64,000 nucleotides of DNA, taken from positions 496,001-560,000 of the forward strand of contig NZ_SJPS01000001.1 in the NCBI RefSeq assembly GCF_007860015.1, given 5' to 3'. The DNA is from Bythopirellula polymerisocia (lineage in GTDB: Bacteria; Planctomycetota; Planctomycetia; Pirellulales; Lacipirellulaceae). Numbering within the stretch: position 1 is the stretch's first letter; every line of letters starts with the position of its first letter. The notes beneath the pieces are model-generated. The model saw nothing but the letters and a program-made list of their open reading frames with translations, was not told the origin of the DNA and did not search any database. Position numbers and translations under genes: made by a program. Below, piece after piece: positions 10,426-18,618 of the stretch.

Positions 10426-11295
10426 ATGCCCAAGGATGAACCTACCTACGAACTAATCGACTTCGGCGACGGTCGCAAACTCGAACGCTTTGGGGCGTGG
10501 GTCTTGGATCGCCCCGCGCCAGGGGAGAACGGGCCTCCATCTCATCCCGACCTTTGGAAATCAGCGACGGCTCAATACACAGGAGGTCGTGCAACCGAAG
10601 GGACTTGGAAGCCGGCGATCAAGAAGTGGGCCGAATCTTCAGTTGACTTTCCGGTAAAGCTGGCTGAAGACGTGGACTTTCGAATATTGCTCTCGCCGCT
10701 CCCTTCGGGCCAGATCGGTGTCTTTCCGGAGCAACTGGGCAACTGGCAATGGATTGCGAAGCAGTCCATCAAGACGCCAGCGGCAAAGGTGTTGAATTTA
10801 TTTGGTTACACGGGGGGAAGCACCCTCGCGGCAGCCGTGGCGGGGGCGGAGGTCACCCACGTCGACGCCGCCAAGAGTATGGTCGCCCGTGCAAGAGAAA
10901 ACGCAGTACTCTCGGGACTCTCTGAGGCCCCAATCCGCTGGATCGTGGAAGATGCCGTCAAATTTTGCCAGCGCGAAGTCAAGCGTGGAAACTTCTATGA
11001 TGCCGTGATCCTTGATCCCCCTAGTTACGGACATGGACCCAAAGGTGAAAACTGGTCAATCAAACGAGATCTCTTGCCGTTATTGAGTTTGTGCGGAGAA
11101 CTCATGGCAGGTCATCCCAAGTTCGTTTTGCTGACTTGCCACACTCCAGGTATGGGCGCTGCAGAATTGAGCGCCTATTTATCCGACGGACTATTTGGAC
11201 ACTGTGGTCAGCCCCCCGAGTGCGGTAGGCTTAACCTGAAGACATCTGGGGATCGAAAGCTGGTGAGCGGAGAATTCGCCCGCTGGCCTGGGTAA
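10426..11295 (+). CDS. class I SAM-dependent methyltransferase, RlmI/RlmK-like
   Basis: The 289-residue protein has a Rossmann methyltransferase core: VLNLFGYTGGS (motif I, SAM binding), VTHVDAAKSMV (motif II acid), IRWIVEDAVKF (motif III) and VILDPPSYG (motif IV). The DPPSYG motif and the FGYTGG form are typical of the 23S rRNA m5C1962/RlmI and RlmK families. An N-terminal PUA domain as in RlmI is not evident; the first 110 residues are another small domain (YELIDFGDGRKLERFG). The likely substrate is rRNA, by family inference. It follows the SGNH hydrolase by 3 bases. Confidence 0.85.
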   Translation: MPKDEPTYELIDFGDGRKLERFGAWVLDRPAPGENGPPSHPDLWKSATAQYTGGRATEGTWKPAIKKWAESSVDFPVKLAEDVDFRILLSPLPSGQIGVFPEQLGNWQWIAKQSIKTPAAKVLNLFGYTGGSTLAAAVAGAEVTHVDAAKSMVARARENAVLSGLSEAPIRWIVEDAVKFCQREVKRGNFYDAVILDPPSYGHGPKGENWSIKRDLLPLLSLCGELMAGHPKFVLLTCHTPGMGAAELSAYLSDGLFGHCGQPPECGRLNLKTSGDRKLVSGEFARWPG

Positions 11296-11298
11296 GAG

Positions 11299-11427
11299 AT
11301 TAGCCGCGGAAAACGCGGAATTGCCAGATTATCGCGGATAAGAAAGAGACTATTCAAATAAAGCCACATCGGAGTTCCATCATAAACAAATCTGATTCAA
11401 TCCGCCCCATCCGCGTTAATCCGTGAT
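11299..11427. repeat. intergenic stretch with CCGCGG/ATCCGCG-type repeats
   Basis: The spacer before the trmH-like gene holds a small CCGCG-GAAAA-CGCGG hairpin near 11303-11319, then ATCGCGGATAAG and finally CCGCCCCATCCGCGTTAATCC. Similar words recur in the ilvH-ilvC spacer (CCGCGGATGAACAC, TTGGGCGGATAGACGCG at about 58910-58945). It looks like a dispersed non-coding repeat; its function is unknown. Confidence 0.35.
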
Positions 11428-11437
11428 CTATTTCCTC

Positions 11438-12241
11438 ATGAATCCTCGCCACGAAATTACCAGTCGGCAGAACGAGCGGGTGAAGCATGCCGCCAAGTTG
11501 CGTGATGCGCGGCAGCGGACGAAACAGGGGCGATTCATTATCGATGGCGTGCGCGAGATTGGCCGTGCACTCGATGCGGGGATCGGACTCGCTGAAGTGT
11601 TTCTTTGTCCCCAGATGTGCAGTTCACCTGCTGCACAAGAACTTCTCTCGCGTTTGGACCACTCAGGAGCTGTTGTAGCCGAGGTCACGGGCGACGTGTT
11701 TGAGAAACTCGCCTTTGGCGGGCGGAGCGATGGTGTGGTGGTCGTCGCTAACACGCCCGACCGAAATATCGACTCGCTTGAACTCCCCGCAAACGCACTT
11801 GTCGTCGTATTGGAGCGACTCGAAAAACCGGGCAATGTCGGCGCTATCCTTCGCTCTGCCGACGGGGTAGGGGTCGATGCGGTAATCGTCGTCGATCCGC
11901 AGACCGATCTCTTTAATCCCAATACGATTCGAGCCAGCGTGGGGACCGTGTTCTCCAGGCAGATTTATACAGCTACAACAGAACAAACGCTGGCTCGGCT
12001 CCGCCATTGGGGAGTTTGCCTGTTCGCCGCCCGACCAGAAGCAGAGCTCATTTACACCGAAATTGACTTCTCCCAGAGTACTGCCATCGTGTTAGGCAGC
12101 GAGGCGACGGGGCTGTCCTCCGCTTGGCAACAGGCCGATGTGAAGGGTATTCGGCTTCCCATGAAGGGGATTGCCGATAGCTTGAACGTGTCAACAACAG
12201 CTGCAGTGCTGCTCTATGAAGCTCGCCGCCAGCGAGAATGA
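11438..12241 (+). CDS. TrmH/SpoU-family RNA 2'-O-methyltransferase
   Basis: This SPOUT methyltransferase of 267 residues has the trefoil-knot motifs: LEKPGNVGAILRSADGVG (motif 1), IVLGSEATGLS (motif 2) and IRLPMKGIADSLNVSTTAAVLLYE (motif 3, split here for reading). The N-terminal part (ITSRQNERVKHAAKLRDAR, RFIIDGVREI) is the SpoU substrate-binding domain, which binds rRNA or tRNA. RlmB or TsnR-like activity (2'-O-methylation of 23S rRNA) is the most likely, without proof. I prefer the ATG at 11438 over the in-frame GTG at 11423, as family members begin just before ITSRQN. Confidence 0.88.
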   Translation: MNPRHEITSRQNERVKHAAKLRDARQRTKQGRFIIDGVREIGRALDAGIGLAEVFLCPQMCSSPAAQELLSRLDHSGAVVAEVTGDVFEKLAFGGRSDGVVVVANTPDRNIDSLELPANALVVVLERLEKPGNVGAILRSADGVGVDAVIVVDPQTDLFNPNTIRASVGTVFSRQIYTATTEQTLARLRHWGVCLFAARPEAELIYTEIDFSQSTAIVLGSEATGLSSAWQQADVKGIRLPMKGIADSLNVSTTAAVLLYEARRQRE

Positions 12242-12328
12242 GAATTCCCTTTTGATAATATGATTAGTATATTGTCTCCAGTAGATTGGTTTTTAGCGAT
12301 GCCTTAGTTCAAATTAGAAAGTTGATTC

Positions 12329-12532
12329 ATGACTCAACATAATCACGATCACAAACACTCAAACTCCCATAATCACCAAAAGTCGTCCTCTGGCGGAGGA
12401 ATCCATCGCGATTGGCGATTCTGGGGGGTAATTGCCATGCTGGCAGCCATCGCCATTTACGTATTCAGCATGGATGAATCGCTTGAACCGGAAGGCGACG
12501 GCCAGCAAGTCCCGGCAGCAGACGCTTTGTAG
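12329..12532 (+). CDS. small His-rich single-pass membrane protein
   Basis: A 67-residue protein with an N-terminal His cluster (seven His in the first 16 residues: HNHDHKHSNSHNH), a Gly/Ser linker, one membrane helix (FWGVIAMLAAIAIYVFSM, about residues 31-48) and an acidic tail. It lies 33 bases upstream of glutamate decarboxylase on the same strand. The His cluster could bind metal or sense pH; that is inference. Similar small 'HxH' membrane proteins occur in many bacteria without known function. Confidence 0.6.
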   Translation: MTQHNHDHKHSNSHNHQKSSSGGGIHRDWRFWGVIAMLAAIAIYVFSMDESLEPEGDGQQVPAADAL

Positions 12533-12565
12533 GATTGTAGGACCAGGTTAAAGAGATCGCACATC

Positions 12566-13963
12566 ATGTTGCACAAACAGAAAACACTCACCGCTGCGGC
12601 CTACCACGATCAGAGTCTCGTTCCCATTTACAGTCGGCACGCAATGCAGGAGCCGATCCCTAAGTACGAGCTTCCGCCAGGGGAGTTAGATCCTGAGGCG
12701 GCCTACAACCTAATTCACGATGAATTGATGCTCGACGGCAATGCGCGCCTCAATTTGGCGACGTTTGTCACGACCTGGATGGAACCGCAGGCTGAAAAGC
12801 TGATGGCGGAAACGTTCGACAAGAATATGATCGACAAGGACGAGTATCCGTTCACGGCCATGTTGGAAGAGCGGTGCGTCAATATAGTTTCGCATCTATT
12901 TCACGCGCCTGGAACTGGTGTGGGCGCGTCGGCCATAGGTTCGTCCGAAGCGGTCATGCTGGCGGGGATGGCATTCAAATGGCGTTGGCGAGAGCGGATG
13001 AGAGCCCTGGTTAAACCGACTGATAAGCCCAACATCGTCATGGGAAATAACGTACAGGTCGTCTGGGAGAAGTTTGCCCGCTACTGGGAGGTCGAACCTC
13101 GCTACATCGAAATGGAACCGGGGCAGTATACAATCACACCTGAAGCCGTCCTGAACGCTGTCGACGAAAACACGATTTGCGTCGTGGCTATATTGGGGGT
13201 GACCTATACGGGAGAATTTGAACCAGTCGAAGCAATTCATGAGGCGCTGGTCGGTCACAACGCAAAGACGGGACAAGATATTCCCATTCACGTTGACGCG
13301 GCCAGTGGCGGTTTTGTGGCACCCTTTCTGCAGCCTGACTTGAAATGGGATTTTCGCTTGCCTCTCGTCAAGTCGATCAACGTCTCAGGTCATAAGTACG
13401 GATTGGTTTATCCGGGCGTCGGCTGGGTGGTGTGGCGATCGCAAGAAGAATTGCCGGAGGAACTGATCTTCCACGTCAACTATTTGGGGGGTGACATGCC
13501 TACTTTCACTCTCAATTTCTCTAGGCCGGGTAATCAGATCGTCGGTCAGTATTACAATTTTCTTCGCCTTGGACGCCAAGGCTACACGCAAGTCATGCGA
13601 TCGATGCAGGATACTGCCGTCTATTTGTCTAGCGAGATCGAAAAGCTAGGAACATTCGAATTACTCAGCCGGGGTGATACTATTCCGGTCTTTGCCTTTA
13701 ACCTTAAGAATTCAGATCGCTACACAGTGTTTGATCTTTCCGAAAAGCTGCGAGAACATGGTTGGCAGGTTCCGGCTTATACGATGCCACCTAAGGTCGA
13801 AAAATTGGCCGTCATGCGTATTTGTGTTCGCGAGGGTTTTAGTCGCAATCTGGCGGATATGCTGCTGGCCGACCTCAAAACTGCGGTCGCATACTTTGAA
13901 AATCAAAAAGAATTCAAGTCGCCGCACCTGGGCCGACATGGCAAAGTTCACAAAAACTGTTGA
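12566..13963 (+). CDS. gadB: glutamate decarboxylase
   Basis: This PLP enzyme converts glutamate to GABA and CO2, consuming one proton. At 465 residues it matches the usual length of bacterial GAD (about 466). Visible motifs are GSSEAVMLAG, HVDAASGGF (242-250) and SGHKYGLVYPG, with the PLP-binding Lys at 277. The C-terminus ends HGRHGKVHKNC, with two His residues where GadB's pH-gated tail lies; in E. coli a tail His closes the active site at neutral pH. No glutamate/GABA antiporter (GadC) is visible nearby, so the enzyme may serve cytoplasmic pH buffering or GABA metabolism rather than the classical GadBC exchange. Upstream are a His-rich peptide and, downstream, two small membrane proteins on the same strand. 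Confidence 0.95.
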   Translation: MLHKQKTLTAAAYHDQSLVPIYSRHAMQEPIPKYELPPGELDPEAAYNLIHDELMLDGNARLNLATFVTTWMEPQAEKLMAETFDKNMIDKDEYPFTAMLEERCVNIVSHLFHAPGTGVGASAIGSSEAVMLAGMAFKWRWRERMRALVKPTDKPNIVMGNNVQVVWEKFARYWEVEPRYIEMEPGQYTITPEAVLNAVDENTICVVAILGVTYTGEFEPVEAIHEALVGHNAKTGQDIPIHVDAASGGFVAPFLQPDLKWDFRLPLVKSINVSGHKYGLVYPGVGWVVWRSQEELPEELIFHVNYLGGDMPTFTLNFSRPGNQIVGQYYNFLRLGRQGYTQVMRSMQDTAVYLSSEIEKLGTFELLSRGDTIPVFAFNLKNSDRYTVFDLSEKLREHGWQVPAYTMPPKVEKLAVMRICVREGFSRNLADMLLADLKTAVAYFENQKEFKSPHLGRHGKVHKNC

Positions 13964-13985
13964 AACCGTCGAGGTGGGAATCATA

Positions 13986-14198
13986 ATGTCGAATGACAAT
14001 AACGAAAACTGGGGCAAGTGCCCGAAATGTGGATCGCCCGTGTTGATCGATCCCGTGACCTCTCAAATGGAACCTTGCAGCAACTGTCTCTCTGAAGCCT
14101 CGCCGGTGGGACTGTTGACCGGTACCGTTGGCATCCTTTTGGCTCTCGTAGTTGTGGCTCTAGTTTTATTCTTTAGCCTTCGCTTACTGCTCGGCTAG
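13986..14198 (+). CDS. zinc-ribbon single-pass membrane peptide
   Basis: 70 residues: a CPKCG...CSNC zinc ribbon (residues 12-34) followed by one membrane helix (LLTGTVGILLALVVVALVLF, about 43-62). I start at the ATG at 13986, which has GAGGTGGG about 8 bases upstream. A longer frame from 13674 overlaps gadB and is not coding-like. It lies 22 bases after gadB and is probably co-transcribed with it. Function unknown; a metal- or redox-sensing membrane peptide is conceivable. Confidence 0.65.
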   Translation: MSNDNNENWGKCPKCGSPVLIDPVTSQMEPCSNCLSEASPVGLLTGTVGILLALVVVALVLFFSLRLLLG

Positions 14199-14241
14199 CG
14201 CCAGCGTTAGATATCAGAGGCCTCACTTAAGGACCAGAACA

Positions 14242-14808
14242 TTGGACGAACATCAAGAACCCGCTATCCAGATGGACACGAGTACTCCTCTTGTCGGCAA
14301 GAAAAACCACCATATAAAAATTTGGACTTTCTGTGCGATGCTTGGATTGGCACTTGTTGGCCTTGGTTTGACCATGTCGATGGATCGAGGATGCGGGAAG
14401 TATTGGATTTTTCTTTTGGTCTTCTATGGTGGCGTGAGTGTGTTTTGGGCATGGCAGCACGCGAGAAAGAATCACGAGCCCGTGTGGAGAATGATCCGCG
14501 CACAAGTATTTCACTGGAGCAGCGTATTTGTTGCCTTTGCGGTTCTCGCTTTTTTTGAGAAGACCGAGCTAATCAACAGCGTGGCCGCTTCCAATGTTGC
14601 ATTGCTAATCCTGGCATTGGCTTGCTTTCTGGCAGGAGTGCATTTCGAATGGACGTTTTTACTCTTAGGCGTCGTGCTGACCATAATGGCATTGTCTATA
14701 GGCTATTTAGAGAAATATCTCATATGGCTCATCATGCTTCCGGTCATTATCACGGCTGGCTGGGTCTTTGTCCTGCTTCGAAAACGTCACGCCTCTGCAG
14801 ACGGCTGA
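14242..14808 (+). CDS. integral membrane protein of unknown function
   Basis: A 188-residue protein with about five or six hydrophobic helices (FCAMLGLALVGLGLTMSM, WIFLLVFYGGVSVFWAW, VFVAFAVLAFFEK, VALLILALACFLAGV, FLLLGVVLTIMALSIGY, LIMLPVIITAGWVFVLL). It has no motif I can name. The TTG at 14242 is preceded by AAGGA with 8-base spacing and is therefore a plausible start; an ATG at 14272 lacks such a site. It sits between the zinc-ribbon peptide and the AI-2E-family gene on the same strand. Confidence 0.65.
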   Translation: MDEHQEPAIQMDTSTPLVGKKNHHIKIWTFCAMLGLALVGLGLTMSMDRGCGKYWIFLLVFYGGVSVFWAWQHARKNHEPVWRMIRAQVFHWSSVFVAFAVLAFFEKTELINSVAASNVALLILALACFLAGVHFEWTFLLLGVVLTIMALSIGYLEKYLIWLIMLPVIITAGWVFVLLRKRHASADG

Positions 14809-14866
14809 ATCGGCTCAAACTGCCGATTGACACTTCCATGGACAACTCTTGCCAGAGGTAAAAATC

Positions 14867-16708
14867 ATGTCAGATGGCTCAATCGCGACGTGGTTATCCC
14901 GCAATCATTGGCAGAAATGGTTGATCTGGGCCCTGTTTATTTTCTTGGCCTACGAACTGCGTGATTTCTTTTTTGTGGCGTTCGTGACGTTCCTGCTTTG
15001 CTATCTGGTAAGAACTGTCGTCGGGACTTTATCCGAGCGACTATCCCCGGGACAGCCCAAGGTGTGGCTCGACCGCACATTAACCATGGCAACCTTTGTA
15101 GTCATGGTCTGCCTGCTATTTGGTGTGGCTTCATGGATTGGGCCGCGTTTTGTCCAGCAATGCCGCGCGTTAATCGCTCGGCAACAGCAGATCGATCCCC
15201 AGGCGGCGTTTCAATCCCTACTCGACCGTACCGTCGGCTCGGTGTTGATGCGTCGCGAATATGGTGGCAATACCAGTGAGCGGTATAAGACCGCTTTGGA
15301 GAACTATCAGAACGAAGGGCGCCACGGCGAGGGGTGGTATGCACAGTTTCCCGCGCTGGACTCCCACCTCAAGTCCGGGTTCGAGGCACAATTTGAGCAG
15401 GCTGAACGGGAACGGATCGACAGGCAGGTACGCGGAGGCACAAAGGTCGGCAATCAATTCGATCAGTGGTTTCTGCGGGTCAAGGCCCCGGAACTCTTTG
15501 CCCAGCGACGTGAGACCTACCTCGCGCAGTGGGCTGCCGAGCAAACTAAACAGCCGAATAGAGAAGACGAAACGAAACCGATACCAGAAGACCACTTTCA
15601 ACAAACGCGAGATGAGGCAATTCGACAGCGTATCCTAGGGGACGTCAAAGCCGACCCTGTGACGTTCGCGGATCTGAAAAACCAATGGGAACAATCCCTA
15701 GTCGCTCTGCAATGGCTGACTTTCGTCCAGTCTCCAAAGTATCAGCAAGCCTTCCGCGATTACTACCAGCAGCGCCACGAGGAAAATCCCGTTGGCATCC
15801 CCTTTTCTTACGATATTTATCTAGAATTGAGAGAGGCTTACCCAAATGGCAAGAATGCGTTTGCCAAAGTGGTGCAAAGATCTCTGCCATCTAAATCTAA
15901 GGAGAGCGCAGCACAGCTACGTCAGGATTTCGAAATGGCCACGCGCGAGCAGCTCACCAGCCAGTGGTGGAAAAATGATCCTACGGCAGCTGCCCTGCGT
16001 GAACATGCCAGTGAAGACTTGCCAAGGGTAGTCGGAGCAGTCAGCGCGCGGCTGGAACAACTGCTTAGCCGTCTTCTAACATTGCCTACCCAATTGGCGA
16101 CTGCCATGTTGCTGACGCTATTTATCTGTTTCGACATGCTGCATCTGCGGGAAGGCCTCGGCCGACTGCGCGAGTCCCGCATCGGCAATTTCTATGACGA
16201 AATCGTGCCGGGACTCATCGTGTTTGCCCGGTTGATCGGTCGCTCGTTCTCGGCTCAGGCATTGATTGCCGTCTTCAACACTCTGCTGTCTTTACTGCTA
16301 CTCTGGTTTCTCGGCATCGAAAACGAATTACTCCTCTGCATGTTTGTTTTCGTCGGGAGTTTCATCCCAGTGCTAGGTGTATTGCTTTCTAGCATTCCGA
16401 TTACCATTCAGGCCTTGCTGCAGCCCGATGGGTCGATTGGACTTGCCATCCAAGCAATCGCCGGGATCCTGCTGATCCACATGATCGAAACCAGCTTTCT
16501 CAGCCCCAAGATAGTCGGCAAGGTCCTGCACCTCCACCCGGTGATGGTGCTGGTGATCCTGGCGATCGGAGAACACTTCTTCGGCCTCTGGGGGTTATTG
16601 CTCGGAGTGCCAGTTGCTGTTTACCTCATACGGGTCGTTATCCTGAAAGAACCGATCCCAGGTATTTATGAACCTGCGCGGGATAGTTCCGCTCATCAAG
16701 TTGGTTGA
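14867..16708 (+). CDS. AI-2E/PerM-family transporter with a ~300-residue insert
   Basis: The last 210 residues are the family core: LLTLFICFDML, GRSFSAQALIAVFNTLLSL, MFVFVGSFIPVLGVLLSSIP, and HPVMVLVILAIGEHFFGLWG ending in GVPVAVYLIR. The N-terminus has the first three membrane helices (to about residue 95). Between them lies a hydrophilic stretch from about 100 to 395, rich in Gln, Glu and Arg, so the total is 613 residues against about 350 for usual members. Family members include an AI-2 exporter and ion exchangers; the substrate here is unknown. The start is the ATG at 14867 with AGAGG 8 bases upstream. It is convergent with the ChaN/TIKI-like gene. Confidence 0.8.
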   Translation: MSDGSIATWLSRNHWQKWLIWALFIFLAYELRDFFFVAFVTFLLCYLVRTVVGTLSERLSPGQPKVWLDRTLTMATFVVMVCLLFGVASWIGPRFVQQCRALIARQQQIDPQAAFQSLLDRTVGSVLMRREYGGNTSERYKTALENYQNEGRHGEGWYAQFPALDSHLKSGFEAQFEQAERERIDRQVRGGTKVGNQFDQWFLRVKAPELFAQRRETYLAQWAAEQTKQPNREDETKPIPEDHFQQTRDEAIRQRILGDVKADPVTFADLKNQWEQSLVALQWLTFVQSPKYQQAFRDYYQQRHEENPVGIPFSYDIYLELREAYPNGKNAFAKVVQRSLPSKSKESAAQLRQDFEMATREQLTSQWWKNDPTAAALREHASEDLPRVVGAVSARLEQLLSRLLTLPTQLATAMLLTLFICFDMLHLREGLGRLRESRIGNFYDEIVPGLIVFARLIGRSFSAQALIAVFNTLLSLLLLWFLGIENELLLCMFVFVGSFIPVLGVLLSSIPITIQALLQPDGSIGLAIQAIAGILLIHMIETSFLSPKIVGKVLHLHPVMVLVILAIGEHFFGLWGLLLGVPVAVYLIRVVILKEPIPGIYEPARDSSAHQVG

Positions 16709-16838
16709 AATCGGGGCAACGCCTGGTTTTGTGGATTTTTTCGCTAGGCCGCTTCGGCGTTTCACGCTGAACGCATTTGATACCCTGGTGACAACAGGCT
16801 GATATGGATTGTTTCAGGCCGTTTTGAACGGGATTTAG

Positions 16839-17723
16839 TTAGTGGCGAGCAGGAGTGGCAGCGGTAATCTTCCCTACGTACAAGATTCCACTGTATCCGT
16901 TAGTTGGCCGATCAAAAAGCTCTAAGAAGGGTGTCTCACCACGGTCTTCCCCCGACATGTTTGTCGGTCCCACACCCCTATCGGTTGATACCCAGGCTTC
17001 GCCTCCTGAGGTCAGCGTGTTCAGGCTAATCACATCTGGCAGCATTTGTTTTAAATGCTTGCTCATCGGCTCGTATTCGTCATCCCAAGGCATTCCTTTT
17101 TTTAAGCTCGCGTGAACATTCCCGACGAGAACAACAATATTTGCACCAGGGCTTTCATTCGCTACAGCGACTACGTTTTCTGCCATGACTTTGTCACGTT
17201 TGCGAGCAAAATCGAGAGCTTTACTTGGAGTAAAACCTTCCTTGCTTGGGTCTGGAATTTCTGAAGGGTCGATATCAATTGCTGCTACATTCAAATCGTG
17301 ACCCTCTTGAATAAGTCGTCTACACAATTCAAGCAGGGAAAAATGGCCTTTTCCCGCCCTGCCGTCCTTGCTTGACCAATGAGAGCTTGAAAGAACTGCA
17401 CTAACTGCTTCCTTGCCTCCATCGCTTTTCAAGGATGTCTTTAGTCGCTGCTCTTCAGTCTTTGGAATCTCCAGACACAAGACGGTCTTTGAGTCTGAGG
17501 ACGCAGAACGAACAAGAACTGCGACTAGTAGAGGGATTTCCATTGTGCCATGTGTCTCTCCGACCACAATGTAATTTGGCTGTTTTGCCAATACAGGAGC
17601 GGTTCCTTGGATATGTCCATTCAATGGGAAATCTATGGTCTCTTTGCAATAAGCATACGACAAGTGAAACTGTAGCATCGCGGGAATCATTGCAAACGTG
17701 AAAGCGATAGCCTGTAAGCTCAT
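16839..17723 (-). CDS. ChaN/TIKI-like (GETHG) exported protein
   Basis: 294 residues with a signal peptide (MSLQAIAFTFAMIPAMLQF). The core starts with YIVVGETHGTMEIP, continues with LNVAAIDID, an RDKVMAENV stretch and VVLVGNVHA. The GE-HG / RD-xM / GN-H pattern is that of the TIKI/TraB/ChaN/EreA-like superfamily, whose members include haem-binding lipoproteins and metal-dependent proteases or esterases. The Glu and His residues would bind metal. It lies 176 bases downstream of the phytochelatin synthase on the same strand, possibly with its own promoter. The exact activity cannot be told. Confidence 0.55.
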   Translation of the reverse strand: MSLQAIAFTFAMIPAMLQFHLSYAYCKETIDFPLNGHIQGTAPVLAKQPNYIVVGETHGTMEIPLLVAVLVRSASSDSKTVLCLEIPKTEEQRLKTSLKSDGGKEAVSAVLSSSHWSSKDGRAGKGHFSLLELCRRLIQEGHDLNVAAIDIDPSEIPDPSKEGFTPSKALDFARKRDKVMAENVVAVANESPGANIVVLVGNVHASLKKGMPWDDEYEPMSKHLKQMLPDVISLNTLTSGGEAWVSTDRGVGPTNMSGEDRGETPFLELFDRPTNGYSGILYVGKITAATPARH

Positions 17724-17899
17724 GACGCAACCTTAAGGTTAGGAGTCTGTGTTCGACAATCACAAGTCTAGCCGCACAATTTCCTATTCGGATAGGCCGA
17801 ATTCCCGATGGTGCAAAACGGTCAAGAAGACCTAAGAAATAGAGCTGAGGTATTGCTAGCAAAGTCGACTGAGGTTCTCCACAGAATCTGCGTTCAACT

Positions 17900-18586
17900 T
17901 CATCGTTTGATGCTACTTGACGATTCGAAAACATCTCGAATTTCGGGGATCTGCTGCTCGACAACCAGGAACCCGCGACTCTTTCCTGAACTCGCATCGA
18001 CGTCAGTCATCGCATGGTACAACATCGCACTCTTAACCCAGCAGGGAGGCAATTTGTACCGTGCCACGTCCATGAGCAAGAACCGGTCCTCGCCGGAATG
18101 ATATGCGGACAGTGGCGAAAAATGGCCGTTGCCCTTCTGATGCAGCGTCTGCCGATTGAAATCAACAATTACCCGCTGGTTCGGCGACTTCAACGACTCA
18201 ACGAGCAGATGGCGACAAAGCTCCTCGTCGATCGAGTCTACGAAATACACTTCAACTTTCACATCGAAACAACACAAGATACTCGCCAGTTGCTCCAGGG
18301 AATTGCCACCCTTTTCGACGTCGAGTGGACGGCGGTGATGCAAGACCTCGTCAGTGAAAAGGTTATCCTGGGTGAACATCTTGTACGGATAGATCTGCGG
18401 CTCATCAGGGGCATCGACACCGAGCGAATTCAACACGGTGACTCCGCTCGCGACGCCGCAGTAAGTCAGAAACTTCTCGCTGATGAAGTAGCGGCAAAGT
18501 GTCCAGAAGTGTCCTTTAATATCCGACCCTTGGAACAGCGCGGCGCCTTCCTCAGTATCGAAGTAGACGGGAATATCATCTGGCAT
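17900..18586 (-). CDS. bacterial phytochelatin synthase-family protease/transpeptidase
   Basis: This 228-residue protein matches the catalytic domain of phytochelatin synthase, a papain-like enzyme that cleaves glutathione or transfers gamma-glutamyl-Cys to make metal-binding peptides. The triad is visible as Cys43 (YCGVASGVTVLNSL), His155 (GNGHFSPLSAYH) and Asp173 (LLMDVARYKLPPCWV). The His-Asp spacing of 18 is the same as in the plant enzyme. The variable Cys-rich C-terminal domain of plants is absent, as in bacterial homologues, which mostly act as glutathione hydrolases. It starts 32 bases after the HPPD-like gene and is probably co-transcribed. No signal peptide is clear. Confidence 0.85.
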   Translation of the reverse strand: MPDDIPVYFDTEEGAALFQGSDIKGHFWTLCRYFISEKFLTYCGVASGVTVLNSLGVDAPDEPQIYPYKMFTQDNLFTDEVLHHRRPLDVEKGGNSLEQLASILCCFDVKVEVYFVDSIDEELCRHLLVESLKSPNQRVIVDFNRQTLHQKGNGHFSPLSAYHSGEDRFLLMDVARYKLPPCWVKSAMLYHAMTDVDASSGKSRGFLVVEQQIPEIRDVFESSSSIKR

Positions 18587-18618
18587 ACACGTCGCCCTCG
18601 TCGCTCTGAATGGGAACT

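Noticed and set aside
12566..13963. Classical GadBC acid-resistance pair
   Set aside because: No amino-acid antiporter with GadC features in the window.
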